64,000 nucleotides of DNA, taken from contig NZ_CALSFS010000020.1 of NCBI RefSeq assembly GCF_943736985.1, positions 1 to 64,000 on the forward strand, in the 5' to 3' direction. Position 1 is the first letter of the stretch. Each line of letters starts with the position of its first letter. Of the stretch, positions 27,197 to 35,835 are shown piece after piece. This stretch comes from Clostridium sp. Marseille-Q2269 (GTDB lineage: Bacteria > Bacillota > Clostridia > Clostridiales > Clostridiaceae). The position numbers and the translations under genes are program-made. A model generated the notes under the pieces. That model saw only the letters and a list, made by a program, of their open reading frames with translations, made no database searches and was not told where the DNA came from.

Positions 27197-27661
27197 TTAT
27201 ATGTTTATATTTCTATCTATTAGTTGAGATAAAGAAATAAAAGTATCCGTTCTTTGAATTCCTTCAACCTTTTGTATTTTATTCATTAGTAAGTCTTGTA
27301 AATGAGTAATACTCTTGCATATTACTTTTACAAATATAGAATATTGACCGGTTGTGTAATGAAGTTCCGTTATTTCTTTAATTTCATCTAATTCTTCCAA
27401 TACAGAATTAAAGTAAGAGGCTTTGTCTAAAAAAATGCCTATAAAACAACAAACATCATAGCCTAGTTTAGAGTTATCTATTATAAGTTTTGTTCCTTTT
27501 ATTATTCCTATATCATGCATCTTTTTCATTCTAACATGTATTGTACCGCCACTAACATGACATTTTCGGGCTATTTCTAAAAAAGGAGTTCTAGAATCTT
27601 TGATTAAAATCTCAAGTATCTGCAAGTCCAGCTCATCTAAACCATCTATATTAAAATCCAC
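27197..27661 (-). CDS. Lrp/AsnC-family transcriptional regulator
   Basis: 154 residues: N-terminal helix-turn-helix (LDELDLQILEILIKDSRTPF, then CHVSGGTIHVRMKKM) and C-terminal RAM/AsnC effector domain (VCCFIGIFLDKASYF, ELHYTTGQYSIFVKV). It is a feast/famine regulator that likely binds an amino acid; the ligand cannot be read. It stands alone, and the target is unknown. The palindromic element A follows its stop. A GGAGGTG site precedes the ATG. Confidence 0.92.
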   Translation of the reverse strand: MDFNIDGLDELDLQILEILIKDSRTPFLEIARKCHVSGGTIHVRMKKMHDIGIIKGTKLIIDNSKLGYDVCCFIGIFLDKASYFNSVLEELDEIKEITELHYTTGQYSIFVKVICKSITHLQDLLMNKIQKVEGIQRTDTFISLSQLIDRNINI

Positions 27662-28205
27662 GTCAACACCTCCAAGTTATGATTAGTTTAATTAAACTAA
27701 TATACTTTTATTTTATTACTTTATAAATATTATACCAGAAATAATTATGAATTTGTTAAATTTTGAAACGTCACTTTACTAATAACATTACTTAATAAAC
27801 AAATAAATAAAAATTCAGCTATAGATTATGATTTTAACAAAAGTTATTAATCTAAAAAAACAGCAAGAATTTTAATGTTAAAAATATTATAACACAAATA
27901 GAAATTTAAGAAATAGTATTATATTGGAATTCAAGTATTATATTTGATAATATGCAAGGCAATTAGGTATGGCTATATAATAAAAAAGGATTGTAAATTT
28001 TAGAGGGGGAATTATTTACAATCCTTTTTATGTTAGAATTTTTATTCTCTAATATAATATGTTATTATATTGTATGTTGTTACATATTTATAATATAAAT
28101 TTGATATAACTATATTAAGTATAAGTATTTATATCAAATATATTGATATATTATTTTAAATATATAATAATAATATAGTATGAAATTTAATTAGGGGGGA
28201 AAGTC
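27662..28205 (+). other. 544-bp gene-free region with an orphan terminator
   Basis: Upstream of the divergent lrp-like gene and the gene at 28206. It is AT-rich with no ORF that has a ribosome site. The only strong signal is the hairpin at 27983-28029, which would end a short plus-strand transcript starting in 27700-27950. Confidence 0.5.
27983..28029 (+). terminator. Orphan intrinsic terminator
   Basis: A perfect 16-bp stem AAAAAGGATTGTAAAT/ATTTACAATCCTTTTT (27983-27998 with 28014-28029) with a G-rich loop (TTTAGAGGGGGAATT). No gene precedes it on this strand. Confidence 0.75.
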
Positions 28206-28580
28206 ATGCCAGTTTGGTTAAAGTTTATTTTACAAGTAATTTTCTTTTCTGTTGTAGTTATAATTGGCTACACTGCTCTTAAAATTTATGTTTTAGACAA
28301 AGTTAAGATTAATAAATGGATAGTACTTGGACTATCTGTATTTGCACTATTTTTACCTGTACTATTGAAAGTAAATATTAATGGTACCGTATGGCAGTAT
28401 GTTCAATCTGCTGCAGTTATAATTCTTACGTTATGGTTTTTGGATCTAATAGGGTTAGGTGGCGGCAGAAGGCCTAAAAAGAAAAAAGATGATATGGTTA
28501 TTAGGCCTAAGGCTAAGCCTAATAGAGCAAAAAATGTTAAAAAAGAAAAGGATAACAAAAAAAATAATAAGAAAAAATAA
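28206..28580 (+). CDS. Membrane protein with Lys-rich tail, unknown function
   Basis: 124 residues with three predicted membrane helices (about 5-28, 37-54 and 64-84) and a cytoplasmic tail made almost wholly of Lys, Asn and Arg (RRPKKKKDDMV to KKNNKKK). GGGGGGA precedes the ATG. Not recognised. The tail could contact nucleic acid or acidic lipids. Confidence 0.7.
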   Translation: MPVWLKFILQVIFFSVVVIIGYTALKIYVLDKVKINKWIVLGLSVFALFLPVLLKVNINGTVWQYVQSAAVIILTLWFLDLIGLGGGRRPKKKKDDMVIRPKAKPNRAKNVKKEKDNKKNNKKK

Positions 28581-28594
28581 ACAAAGATTTGTTT

Positions 28595-28639
28595 AGCTAA
28601 AAGCACACTAAAAACTAAGTTTTTAGTGTGCTTTTAGCT
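28595..28639 (+). terminator. Terminator after the 28206 gene
   Basis: A stem of about 20 bp built on AGCTAAAAGCACACTAAAAA and its complement, tiny loop, ending at 28639. Confidence 0.85.
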
Positions 28640-28842
28640 TTAATCAACATGTATATTGTATAGGATTCATTGAAAAAAATGATGGTATATTAAAATAAAT
28701 TTCTTTAAAATTGCCATGTATATTTATTGAATGATTGCTGTAGATTATATGGTAAAAAATTCAATAAATAGAATTGATATATAATGATATTTATAAATTA
28801 ATCATTACAAAAACCTTATAGATGCTATAAAAAAGTATTATA

Positions 28843-30306
28843 ACTTTAGTTAGGCAATTTCAAAAGCTAAATTACCTATTGAGACGATATTATACTTATT
28901 ATGATATATTATCCATATAATATGAAAACACTTGCCCAATTTTATATGATGAATTTTTAAAAACTCTAAGGGATTTTTAGCTCAGATAAAATATCTTTTA
29001 GTTCAATATTCTGTTTTGATTTTTCATATATAAAGCACACAAGTGCTTTTGCCGTCAGGCTGTTTAGATATTTCTGAGTTTCACCTATAGTCTTAAAATC
29101 TCCGTGGTTGGAACTAACTCTAAATAATTCTAAAAAATTATAGATTAAGAATACTATAAGAAAATATCGTTCTATAGACAAAATGCTACGCATTCTATAT
29201 TTATCAAAAGCTAAATTGCTTTTTAAATATTTATATGAAGTTTCTATAGTCCATCTGTGAGAATAATATTTAATTATAGTTTCTGCATTTAATAAGATGT
29301 CGGTAGACAGCAAATATACTGGGTTCTTGAATCCATCATGGGTGACTTCATAGCAAATAAGTATTTTAGCATAAGGGAATTTAGAAACATTACCTTCATA
29401 GGTATATACTCTATAGTCCTTACCTTCAACTGTAACAAGGTCTAAGGTGTTAGGACTAAGGAATTTTTCAAATTTTGATAACTGCATTGAAATTCCTAAT
29501 GGAGATATTTTTCTGTTAGATTTAATTGCTCCTATTAGGTGGTAGCCCTTTGCTAAAGATGCTTCTATTAAATTATTATTTGTATACCATGAATCCATAA
29601 GACAATACATTTTTTCACAATTAGATGGAGTTTTAAAAGAAGTTATAAAATTTTTTGCAATATCAATCTTAGATTTAAAATTTTTATTTAAATCTTTGCA
29701 AAATTCCTTTTTATAGTAAGGTTTATATTGTAAAGGAATAGATTTATCATTTACAACAAAATTTGAAGTAACCACACAATGTGACCAAATATTTTTGTCT
29801 TCTGTATGAGAGTAATTATAAGATAATCCTTGCATTTTCTTTGCTGATTTCTTGGGATTTACAGTATCATCTATAATCAAAAACCCTACGGATTTAGGTT
29901 TAATATTATGCTCAAGGAAAAAGTTTAAATAGCTAATTCTATTGTTGTTCAGAAGACTATGGTCCCATTTAGAATGGCTTAAAAATCTATAAATACAACT
30001 TTTATCTTTTGATGACAACACATTTTTAGCAATTTCAGATAAAGTTTTAGTGCCAGGTAAATTAATTAATCCATTGGCAATATTGGTTAAATGATTAAAT
30101 TGAGGCTTAGACATTCCATAATTTACATCATTTAAGTAATTGTAAAGTTCATTATTAATGGATACAATATTAGTACTTGGCATACTTCTTACCTCCTGTG
30201 TTTGTATTTGTATGGTAACTTTTATATAACACAGTGAGAGAAAGTATGCCATATTTATTTTTTGGTAGTTTTACCAATTTAGATTTTTATTTTGCATAAC
30301 TAAAGT
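28843..30306 (-). mobile_element. IS4/IS701-type insertion sequence, copy 2
   Basis: 1464 bp with the same ends as copy 1. At least one silent difference (C at 29884 versus T at 16396) was seen; the encoded proteins are identical. It is flanked by TATA on both sides (28839-28842 and 30307-30310), consistent with a short target duplication. Confidence 0.93.
28966..30183 (-). CDS. Transposase, IS4-type DDE family (copy 2)
   Basis: Identical in protein sequence to the transposase at 15478-16695, with the same ribosome site and ATG. DDT, DSWY and the Y-R-E-K signature are all present, so it is apparently intact. Near-identity of the two copies implies recent transposition or gene conversion. Confidence 0.92.
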   Translation of the reverse strand: MPSTNIVSINNELYNYLNDVNYGMSKPQFNHLTNIANGLINLPGTKTLSEIAKNVLSSKDKSCIYRFLSHSKWDHSLLNNNRISYLNFFLEHNIKPKSVGFLIIDDTVNPKKSAKKMQGLSYNYSHTEDKNIWSHCVVTSNFVVNDKSIPLQYKPYYKKEFCKDLNKNFKSKIDIAKNFITSFKTPSNCEKMYCLMDSWYTNNNLIEASLAKGYHLIGAIKSNRKISPLGISMQLSKFEKFLSPNTLDLVTVEGKDYRVYTYEGNVSKFPYAKILICYEVTHDGFKNPVYLLSTDILLNAETIIKYYSHRWTIETSYKYLKSNLAFDKYRMRSILSIERYFLIVFLIYNFLELFRVSSNHGDFKTIGETQKYLNSLTAKALVCFIYEKSKQNIELKDILSELKIP

Positions 30307-30638
30307 TATAAGAAATTTTAAAGGTTTACCTAAATTAATATTTAATTTAAAAGAATTTATTAAGAATTATAAAAAACAATTAATAAAGATGATGAAAATC
30401 TATGTAATTTTATTAAAACACTGTATATTTATGAATTTACCGGTATAATTAAAAATATAGCCTTTTTCTTATTACTTTTAGTTGGTTTAAAAAATATAGA
30501 GAAACTTATTACAACATTTTTATTGTTCACCCTTATTTCCCTAATATATTAAAATTATTGACAAATTTATCACATAATATAAAATATAAAGTAACAAAGC
30601 TTCTTTTTAGGAAGTTGGAGGTTGGGAGGAACTAAAAA
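30307..30638. other. Upstream region of the first permease
   Basis: 332 bp between the IS and the permease start. A TTGACA at 30558-30563 could be a -35 box. No T-box, riboswitch or intact ORF was seen. Confidence 0.4.
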
Positions 30639-31994
30639 ATGGATAATGAAGGTCATAATCACAAAAAGATAGGCCTACTTGCAGCTACTTGCGTAGTTGC
30701 GGGAAATATGATTGGATCAGGAGTATTTATGTTACCTGCTAGTTTGGCAGCAGTGTCTGGTCCAGGAACTACTCTATTAGCTTGGTTAGTGACGGGTATA
30801 GGATCTATATTTATGGCACTATCCTTTGGTAGATTAGGAAGTAGAATTCCTAAAACAGGAGGACCTTATGAATTCGGAAAATTAGCATTTGGCGATTTTA
30901 TAGGATTCTTGAATGCTTGGCTTTATTGGAGTGCTACATGGATATCTAATGCAGCAATTATAATAGCTATAGGAAGTTATGCATCTTATCTTATTCCAGC
31001 TTTAAATAATGGCTTTAACGCCCTTTTATTTAATAGTGCTATATTATGGATATTTACGTTTTTAAATATTAAAGGAGCAAAAGAAACTGCTAGCTTTGAA
31101 ACTGTTATTACAGTATTTAAATTTTTAGTATTTGTATTTTTTATAGTTTTTGCAGCTACTCACTTTAATGTGGAAAACGTTACACCAATTATGCCAAAAG
31201 GGAAAGGAATAAGCACTCTACCTTTAGCAGCTGCTACTACATTATGGGCTTTTACAGGATTTGAATCTGCCGCAGTAGGAGCAGGATCAATTAAAGATCC
31301 AGAAAAAAATATAAGAAGAAGTACAATATTAGGTCTTTTAATAACTATTATTTTTTATGTATTAATAAGCATTTTCGCTATGGGAGCTATACCTCAAGAA
31401 GTGTTGGCTAAGAGCCCTTCACCAATGACAGATATATTAGCTCAGTTTTTTGGTAGCGGAATAGTGAAAACATTTAATTTAGTTATAGTTATAACCATAT
31501 TAGGTACTATTGCAGGGTGGATAATGATTGCAGGTCAGATGAGCTATGCAGTGGCTAAGGATGGGTTGTTTCCAGCAGTGTTTGCAAAACTACATCCTAG
31601 GTATAAAACTCCATATAAGGGATTAATAATAAATGCTATATTGACTAATATATTATTAATATTAAATTCATCAAGGGGAATGGTATCTGCTTATAATTTC
31701 ATGATACTTTTAGCAACTTTATCATATTTACCTGTTTATGCCACAACTTCTGCATCTGATATATTATTGTTATTTAAATGCAAAGGACAATTAACTGTAG
31801 GTAAATTTATAAAAATAGCTATAATACCATTAATAGGATTTATATATGCCTGTTGGGCCATATACGGCTCAGGAGCTGAAACTGTATTATACGGATTCAT
31901 GTTAATGTTAGCAGGAGTTCCGTTCTATACATACATGAAATTAAAAAGCAAAAAGGATATTTCAAGGGATGCTATTGATGTAGAAAATATATAA
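30639..31994 (+). CDS. APC-family amino-acid permease/antiporter (copy 1)
   Basis: 451 residues with about 12 membrane helices. The N-terminal motif GNMIGSGVFMLPASLA is the substrate-binding TM1 signature of the APC superfamily, and SIPKTGGPY-like SRIPKTGGPYEF and ATTLWAFTGFESA are typical of the AdiC/PotE/CadB basic amino-acid and polyamine antiporter group. The substrate is probably a basic amino acid or its decarboxylation product, but this cannot be read from sequence. GGGAGG precedes the ATG. A second close paralogue follows at 32467. Confidence 0.88.
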   Translation: MDNEGHNHKKIGLLAATCVVAGNMIGSGVFMLPASLAAVSGPGTTLLAWLVTGIGSIFMALSFGRLGSRIPKTGGPYEFGKLAFGDFIGFLNAWLYWSATWISNAAIIIAIGSYASYLIPALNNGFNALLFNSAILWIFTFLNIKGAKETASFETVITVFKFLVFVFFIVFAATHFNVENVTPIMPKGKGISTLPLAAATTLWAFTGFESAAVGAGSIKDPEKNIRRSTILGLLITIIFYVLISIFAMGAIPQEVLAKSPSPMTDILAQFFGSGIVKTFNLVIVITILGTIAGWIMIAGQMSYAVAKDGLFPAVFAKLHPRYKTPYKGLIINAILTNILLILNSSRGMVSAYNFMILLATLSYLPVYATTSASDILLLFKCKGQLTVGKFIKIAIIPLIGFIYACWAIYGSGAETVLYGFMLMLAGVPFYTYMKLKSKKDISRDAIDVENI

Positions 31995-32019
31995 AATTAT
32001 TTTTAATTTAATAAAATAA

Positions 32020-32063
32020 AGCTATGGATTTTTAAACTTAGAGTTTTAAATTCATAGCTTTTA
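32020..32063 (+). terminator. Terminator after permease 1
   Basis: AAGCTATGGATTTTTAAACT pairs imperfectly with AGTTTTAAATTCATAGCTT, then TTTATTTTT. Confidence 0.75.
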
Positions 32064-32466
32064 TTTTTAGCTGTTTATGTTTAAATGCAAATATATTTAT
32101 TTTGAAAATATATTTTACTAGATTCTATATAGTGTATATGATGTTTTTTATTTTAAAATAAGCTAATATTACTGTTAGTTTATTTAGCATTGACTTAATG
32201 TGGAAAATATGATTCTGTAAGTTCAATTTAACTAGCACAACAAGTCAAATTAAAAATAATAATAAATTTTAAAGGGAAATTTTAGATAATATATTCTGAA
32301 AACAAGGTAAAATATGGTGAAATATTAAAAATGTATTTATTTAGAAGTAATAATTTTTACACAACAAATAAATAATAGTATTAATGGTTATAAATAATTA
32401 TATGAAAATTTTAATTATAGACTAGTCTGTAATTTTTACTAAAGATAAAAGGAAAGGAGTTTTAAT
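32064..32466. other. Intergenic leader of permease 2
   Basis: About 400 bp, AT-rich. It contains a segment (32204-32240, TTTAACTAGCACAA) shared with 23733-23766. No T-box or riboswitch was recognised. Confidence 0.4.
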
Positions 32467-33816
32467 ATGGAGAGCAATAATAAATTAAAAAAAGAAATAG
32501 GACTTTTTGCTGCTACATTTATAGTGGCTGGTAATATAATTGGATCAGGAATATTTATGCTTCCAGCTACTTTAGCTGCAGTATCAGGACCAGGAGCTAC
32601 TATGGCAGCTTGGATTATAACTGGTGTAGGCTCTATATTTTTAGCATTATCTTTTGCACGATTAGGATCAAAGATTCCTAAAACAGGAGGGCCTTATCAA
32701 TATGCTAAAATAGCTTTTGGAGATTTTGTAGGTTTTACTAATGCATGGCTTTACTGGAGTGCTACCTGTATAGCTAATGCGGCTATAATAACGGCTATAG
32801 CAAGTTATACTTCAAGTTTAATACCAGCTTTGAAAACTAATGGAGTATATGCTTTTTTATATACATCTGCTATATTATGGGTATTTAATATATTAAACAT
32901 AATAGGGGTAAAACAAGCCAGTGCTTTTGAAACTATCATAACTATATTTAAATTAGGGGTGTTTTTAATATTTGTAATAATAGGCTTTGCTAATTTTAAT
33001 CCACAATATATTACTCCAGCTTTTCCAAAAGGAAAAGGTTTTAGTACTGTACCTTTAGCTGCAGCAACTACTTTATGGGCATTCTCTGGATTTGAATCCG
33101 CTAGCATAGCAGCAGGTGAAATAAAAAGTGCTGAAAAAAATGTTAAATTAAGTACTATTTACGGACTTTTGATATCAGTTGTTGTGTACTTAGTAATAAG
33201 CTTTGTAGCTATGGGTGGATTACCACAGGACATATTAGCAAAAAGTAATTCTCCTATGAGTGATATATTAGCCCTGCATTTAAGTAGCGGAGCTGTAAAT
33301 GCATTTTTATTATCTATTGTTGTAACAATTTTTGGAACTATATCAGGGTGGATAATGTTAACAGCTAGGATTTCTTATGCAGCAGCTATAGACGGAATGT
33401 TTCCAGAAGCTTTTGCTAAAGTTCATCCTAAATATAGAACACCTTATGTAGGCATTATAATAAATGGAATATTGACTAATATTGTTCTTCTGATGAATTA
33501 TGTAGGATCTATGACTGCTGCTTATAATTTTATGATTTTGCTTGCTACATTAGCATACTTACCTGTATATGCTATAACTAATGCTGCAGATATATTGCTT
33601 TTATGTAAAAGACAAGAGAAGTTTAATGTTGGGAACTTTATTATAAACTCAATTGTTCCATTAATAGGATTGGTTTATGCTATTTGGGCAGTTTATGGAG
33701 CAGGGCCTGAATCAGCCTTATACGGATTAATATTAGGATTTATAGGTGTACCGTTTTATCTTTACATGAAAATGAAGGATAAGCAGCAACTAGATAATTT
33801 GAGAAAACAAAAGTGA
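32467..33816 (+). CDS. APC-family amino-acid permease/antiporter (copy 2)
   Basis: 449 residues, a close paralogue of the gene at 30639 along its whole length (GNIIGSGIFMLPATLAAVSGPG, SKIPKTGGPYQY, ATTLWAFSGFESA). About 12 membrane helices. GAAAGGAG precedes the ATG. Its own terminators on both sides mean the two permeases are separate units. The tandem pair probably arose by duplication and may divide substrates or conditions. Confidence 0.88.
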   Translation: MESNNKLKKEIGLFAATFIVAGNIIGSGIFMLPATLAAVSGPGATMAAWIITGVGSIFLALSFARLGSKIPKTGGPYQYAKIAFGDFVGFTNAWLYWSATCIANAAIITAIASYTSSLIPALKTNGVYAFLYTSAILWVFNILNIIGVKQASAFETIITIFKLGVFLIFVIIGFANFNPQYITPAFPKGKGFSTVPLAAATTLWAFSGFESASIAAGEIKSAEKNVKLSTIYGLLISVVVYLVISFVAMGGLPQDILAKSNSPMSDILALHLSSGAVNAFLLSIVVTIFGTISGWIMLTARISYAAAIDGMFPEAFAKVHPKYRTPYVGIIINGILTNIVLLMNYVGSMTAAYNFMILLATLAYLPVYAITNAADILLLCKRQEKFNVGNFIINSIVPLIGLVYAIWAVYGAGPESALYGLILGFIGVPFYLYMKMKDKQQLDNLRKQK

Positions 33817-33889
33817 ATTTTGTAATATAATAATAGTTTTAATAAAAAAGTGTAATAAATTTTATAATAATGTTATAATAGATGTATTA

Positions 33890-33917
33890 AAAGCCCTGTG
33901 CCAGTGTGCAGGGCTTT
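33890..33917 (+). terminator. Terminator after permease 2
   Basis: AAAGCCCTG/CAGGGCTTT (33890-33898 with 33909-33917), a GC-rich stem in AT-rich DNA. Confidence 0.85.
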
Positions 33918-33944
33918 ATGATTTAAAGATTTGTTTATTTTATA

Positions 33945-34075
33945 AGCTTAAGTTAAATATAATCTTAGATTTTATTTTGTTTTATATACTTATCTTAAAT
34001 ATAATTTAGAATTTTATTTTGTTTTATATATTTACTTTAAATATAATTTAGAATTTTATTTGTTTTTTTAGATTT
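33945..34075. repeat. 42-bp tandem repeat, about three copies
   Basis: TTAAATATAAT recurs at 33953, 33995 and 34037 with exact 42-bp spacing. The rest of the unit (TTTAGAATTTTATTTTGTTT) is well conserved. Non-coding. Confidence 0.85.
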
Positions 34076-34142
34076 AATTTAAATATACTCAATAAATTTA
34101 AATAGCCTAATGAAATGGTACTTAATATATTAATTTTACAAA

Positions 34143-34188
34143 AGGGAGGTGAATCCGTTAGTAAAATTTATAAGGTTTTGCTTAACGG
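34143..34188 (+). promoter_or_regulatory. Displaced ribosome site and hairpin before the gamma-CA gene
   Basis: A strong GGGAGGTGA (34144-34152) lies about 43 nt before the ATG at 34195. Between them is a hairpin CCGTTA/TAACGG (34155-34160 with 34183-34188). Folding would bring the site close to the ATG. Without it only TTGGG lies just before the start. Confidence 0.45.
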
Positions 34189-34194
34189 CTTGGG

Positions 34195-34704
34195 ATGATT
34201 TATAAATACAATGGAAAAACACCTATAATAAAAGAAAATGTTTTTGTAGCTAATAGTGCAGATTTGATAGGGAATATAATATTAGAAGAAAAATCTACTG
34301 TATTGTTTGGAGCAGTTTTAAGAGGAGATATAAATAGTATACATGTAGGTTATGGCTCCAATATACAAGATAATTGTGTTCTTCATGTAGATGAAGGTGA
34401 TAGACAAGTATACATAGGAGAATATGTAACTGTAGGACATGGTTCTATATTACATGGATGTAAAATAAATGACAATTCTTTAATAGGAATGGGTTCTATC
34501 ATATTAAATGGAGCGGAAATAGGATCAAATACTATTGTTGGAGCTGCAAGTTTAATAACATCCGACAAAAAAATACCTTCAGGAGTATTATGTATAGGAT
34601 CACCTGCCAAAGTAATAAGAGAACTTACGCAGGAAGAAATAGCAAGTATAAAAGAGTCAGCAGAGGATTATATAACCTTAAATGAAAATTTTAATAGAGG
34701 ATAA
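34195..34704 (+). CDS. Gamma-carbonic anhydrase-like hexapeptide-repeat protein
   Basis: 169 residues of left-handed beta-helix (YrdA/PaaY/gamma-CA family). The three zinc-type histidines are H64, H82 and H87 (CVLHVDEG, GHGSILHG), and the R and D/Q residues typical of the site (FGAVLRGD, QDN) are present. Family members include active carbonic anhydrases and proteins of unknown reaction. No in-frame start exists upstream, because TAA precedes at 34183. A 46-bp gap separates it from the next gene. Confidence 0.9.
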   Translation: MIYKYNGKTPIIKENVFVANSADLIGNIILEEKSTVLFGAVLRGDINSIHVGYGSNIQDNCVLHVDEGDRQVYIGEYVTVGHGSILHGCKINDNSLIGMGSIILNGAEIGSNTIVGAASLITSDKKIPSGVLCIGSPAKVIRELTQEEIASIKESAEDYITLNENFNRG

Positions 34705-34750
34705 AATATAATTTACTACAAAAAATAAACACATAGCAAGGAGGTGTATT

Positions 34751-35626
34751 ATGAAGATAAAAGCACCTAAGGTTTTATTAGTGTTTATTGTTGTTGTAGT
34801 AAGTTTTTTTTGCATAAAAGCTTCCGCAAAGGAAGGAAATATAGAGGTACATTTTATAGATACGGGTCAAAGTGATTGCATATTAATTAAAACAGGAGAA
34901 GAGAACTATTTAATTGATACTGGGTGGAGATATTACAGTGGAAAAGTTTTAAGATATTTAGATTCTAACAATGTGGATAAAATAGATGGTATTATATTAA
35001 CTCATTATCATGATGATCATTATGGTGGTTTAAATCTACTTTTAAAAACAGGTAGAGTAAAAAAGGTTTATTTACCCAAACATGATGGGGGAGATAAGAA
35101 AAAAGTAATGAATATAGTAAAAAAGCATAAGGCTAAATATGAATGGATAGAACATGGATTTGAACTTAAAGGGGCACATTTAAATTTAAAAGCAATAGTT
35201 CCAACTTGTGTAGATTGTAAAAATGAGAATAATAATTCTATAGTACTATCTGGTAAAATAGATGGAATAAAATATTTATTTTTAGGAGACTGTGAAAAAA
35301 AAGAAGAAGAAGAGATGTTATATAATGAACAAATAAAAAAATGTGATATTGTAAAAGTTTCTCATCATGGATTTAAGACTAGTAATACTTTACAACTTTT
35401 GGATAAGGCAAAGCCTAATGTGGCTATTGTCACTTGTGATGGAAGATATAGTCCAGATAAAGTTGTGCTGGATAGATTAAAGAATAAAGGAATAGAAGTG
35501 TTTACAACAAGTAATAAGGGTACTTTAGTGATTAGAGATAATAAAGTTATTTGGAGCAAATATGTTTATTATATAAACAAGGGAAAAAATTTTATAGGAA
35601 ATATATATTATAAAATGATATCTTAA
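34751..35626 (+). CDS. Exported ComEC-like metallo-beta-lactamase-fold protein
   Basis: 291 residues: signal peptide (LLVFIVVVVSFFCIKASA, likely cleaved near 26), then an MBL domain with HYHDDH (H85, H87, D89, H90), LGDCEKKEE and VSHHG. It matches the stand-alone C-terminal domain of ComEC/Rec2, a probable nuclease that degrades the non-transported DNA strand. As an exported protein it may hydrolyse extracellular DNA or nucleotides, but the substrate is inferred. AAGGAGGTG precedes the ATG. Confidence 0.85.
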   Translation: MKIKAPKVLLVFIVVVVSFFCIKASAKEGNIEVHFIDTGQSDCILIKTGEENYLIDTGWRYYSGKVLRYLDSNNVDKIDGIILTHYHDDHYGGLNLLLKTGRVKKVYLPKHDGGDKKKVMNIVKKHKAKYEWIEHGFELKGAHLNLKAIVPTCVDCKNENNNSIVLSGKIDGIKYLFLGDCEKKEEEEMLYNEQIKKCDIVKVSHHGFKTSNTLQLLDKAKPNVAIVTCDGRYSPDKVVLDRLKNKGIEVFTTSNKGTLVIRDNKVIWSKYVYYINKGKNFIGNIYYKMIS

Positions 35627-35667
35627 AATTAAATTATTAAAATTTAAAATTGTGTACAAAATATTAT

Positions 35668-35712
35668 CTGCCAAAACTTAGTTTTTATAGACTAAAGTTT
35701 TGGCAGTATTTT
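35668..35712. terminator. Terminator
   Basis: CTGCCAAAACTT/AAGTTTTGGCAG (35668-35679 with 35695-35706), then TATTTTTT. Confidence 0.85.
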
Positions 35713-35835
35713 TTAAGTAAATATATACTTTAAATTTAAAAAATTTTTAGTAAATCCTATATTTGAATGGATTGAAGTTTTACATTTTCTTTACCAAAGA
35801 TGGTATTTTAAAAATAAATCTAATATATTAATATT

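Noticed and set aside
31995-32466. T-box or amino-acid riboswitch before the second permease
   Set aside because: No T-box sequence, specifier stem or known aptamer blocks were found, only an ordinary terminator and AT-rich DNA.
34149-34205. 18-codon leader ORF starting at GTG 34149
   Set aside because: The ribosome site directly abuts the GTG, giving impossible spacing.
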